Notes under the pieces: generated by a model
The model's database searches: none
What the model was told of the DNA's origin: nothing
Seen by the model: only the letters and a program-made list of their open reading frames with translations
Part shown: positions 6,887 through 7,082 of the stretch, in pieces
Layout: each line of letters starts with the position of its first letter
Position numbering within the stretch: position 1 is the first letter of the stretch
Position numbers and translations under genes: made by a program
Assembly: GCA_937864895.1 (NCBI GenBank)
Contig: CALMDF010000012.1
Coordinates: forward strand, 1 to 7,082
Length of the DNA: 7,082 bases
Origin: an uncultured Holophagales bacterium
Lineage (GTDB): Bacteria > Acidobacteriota > Thermoanaerobaculia > UBA5066
Reading direction: 5' to 3'

Positions 6887-7082
6887 GTGCCGATCCTGAG
6901 GAGAGAGCCGGATTTCCTTCCGGAAAGCCTGTTCGAGCTTCCCCGGGACCGGTACCCGTGGTGGGTGGTCCACGTCCGGTCGAGGCAGGAGAAGCTCCTG
7001 GCCAGGGAGTGCCGTCGGAGAGCCGCCGGAAGGTGGCCGACTTCGCCCTTCCGGCAAGCACAGGCGGTCGAGCACGGGCGAA
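6887..7082 (+). CDS. NusG-family specialised transcription antiterminator (UpxY/RfaH-like), N-terminal part, 3'-truncated
   Basis: The frame opens at GTG 6887 and runs off the window after 65 residues. The first 25 residues (MPILRREPDFLPESLFELP and on) form the short acidic leader often seen before the NGN domain in polysaccharide-locus NusG paralogs. PWWVVHVRSRQEKLLARE (24-41) is the first strand and helix of NGN, with the typical W-x-V-x-H-x-R-x-R-x-E-K pattern. These paralogs bind RNA polymerase and let it read through long polysaccharide operons, so the factor probably serves this locus. From residue 46 the frame no longer resembles the family: the expected F-x-L-P after the helix is missing here but present in another frame (7042-7053). 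A frameshift, a sequence error near the window edge or plain divergence could explain this. The KOW domain would lie beyond the window. Confidence 0.78.
   Translation, partial: MPILRREPDFLPESLFELPRDRYPWWVVHVRSRQEKLLARECRRRAAGRWPTSPFRQAQAVEHGR
7025..7055. repeat. Perfect 9-base inverted repeat inside the NusG-like gene
   Basis: GCCGGAAGG (7025-7033) and its exact reverse complement CCTTCCGGC (7047-7055) are separated by 13 bases. In RNA this could form a G/C-rich hairpin. No T-run follows, so it is not an ordinary intrinsic terminator. It coincides with the stretch where the NusG-like frame loses family resemblance. Confidence 0.6.

Noticed and set aside
6913..6926. Small hairpin TTTCC-TTCC-GGAAA at the start of the NusG-like gene
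   Set aside because: The arms are only 5 bases and lie in conserved leader codons. I see no sign of function beyond coding.
420..7061. Very long antisense reading frames opposite the + strand genes and in other frames over the ligase gene
   Set aside because: They are rich in Arg, Gly, Pro and Glu with no domains, motifs or membrane pattern. Stop codons are rare in all frames of DNA this G+C-rich, so these are compositional shadows of the real genes.
6833..7075. N-terminal extension of the ligase-family protein up to 7075
   Set aside because: The extension is non-hydrophobic, low-complexity and antisense to the recognisable NusG-like N-terminus. ATG 6832 fits both the membrane topology and the promoter spacing.

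Overview
The window is a piece of a surface-polysaccharide (exopolysaccharide or O-antigen type) biosynthesis locus from a bacterium with very G+C-rich DNA and strong G/C preference at third codon positions. No taxonomic marker is present. The style of the genes (GTG starts, 4-base GTGA junctions, a PEP-CTERM/EpsH1-type sugar transferase, a UpxY-like NusG paralog) is compatible with Acidobacteriota or another G+C-rich Gram-negative-type phylum, but this is a low-confidence guess.

Bases 1-5025 (+ strand) hold four tightly packed genes that look like one operon. They are the 3' end of a polytopic membrane protein (possibly a GT-C glycosyltransferase), a complete GT39/PMT-like lipid-carrier-dependent glycosyltransferase, a GT4-type cytoplasmic glycosyltransferase, and a polyprenyl-phosphate sugar-phosphate transferase that would start repeat-unit assembly on undecaprenyl phosphate. 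All three junctions are GTGA overlaps, in which the GTG start of one gene contains the first bases of the TGA stop of the previous one. This suggests translational coupling.

Bases 5012-6832 (- strand) encode an O-antigen ligase/polymerase-family membrane protein (Wzy/WaaL-like) with a C-terminal TPR region. Its 3' end overlaps the 3' end of the transferase gene by 14 bases. Bases 6833-6886 are a short divergent intergenic region with a TANNNT box 6-7 bases before each start codon, which suggests leaderless transcripts in both directions. From 6887 (+ strand) a NusG/RfaH/UpxY-like specialised antitermination factor begins and runs off the window. Its frame may be disturbed near 7020-7035, where there is also a perfect 9-base inverted repeat.

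Together the genes cover initiation (phosphoglycosyltransferase), sugar addition (GT4 inside the cell, GT39-like on the outer face of the membrane), polymerisation or ligation (Wzy_C protein), and operon-specific transcription control (NusG paralog). No flippase, export protein, exosortase, RNA gene, transposon or CRISPR array was seen, and no gene-free stretch exceeds about 55 bases. The gene content is a recognisable polysaccharide locus. The less ordinary signals are the divergent leaderless promoter pair, the possibly broken antiterminator frame, and the promoter-like, non-domain 3' tail of the GT39-like gene.
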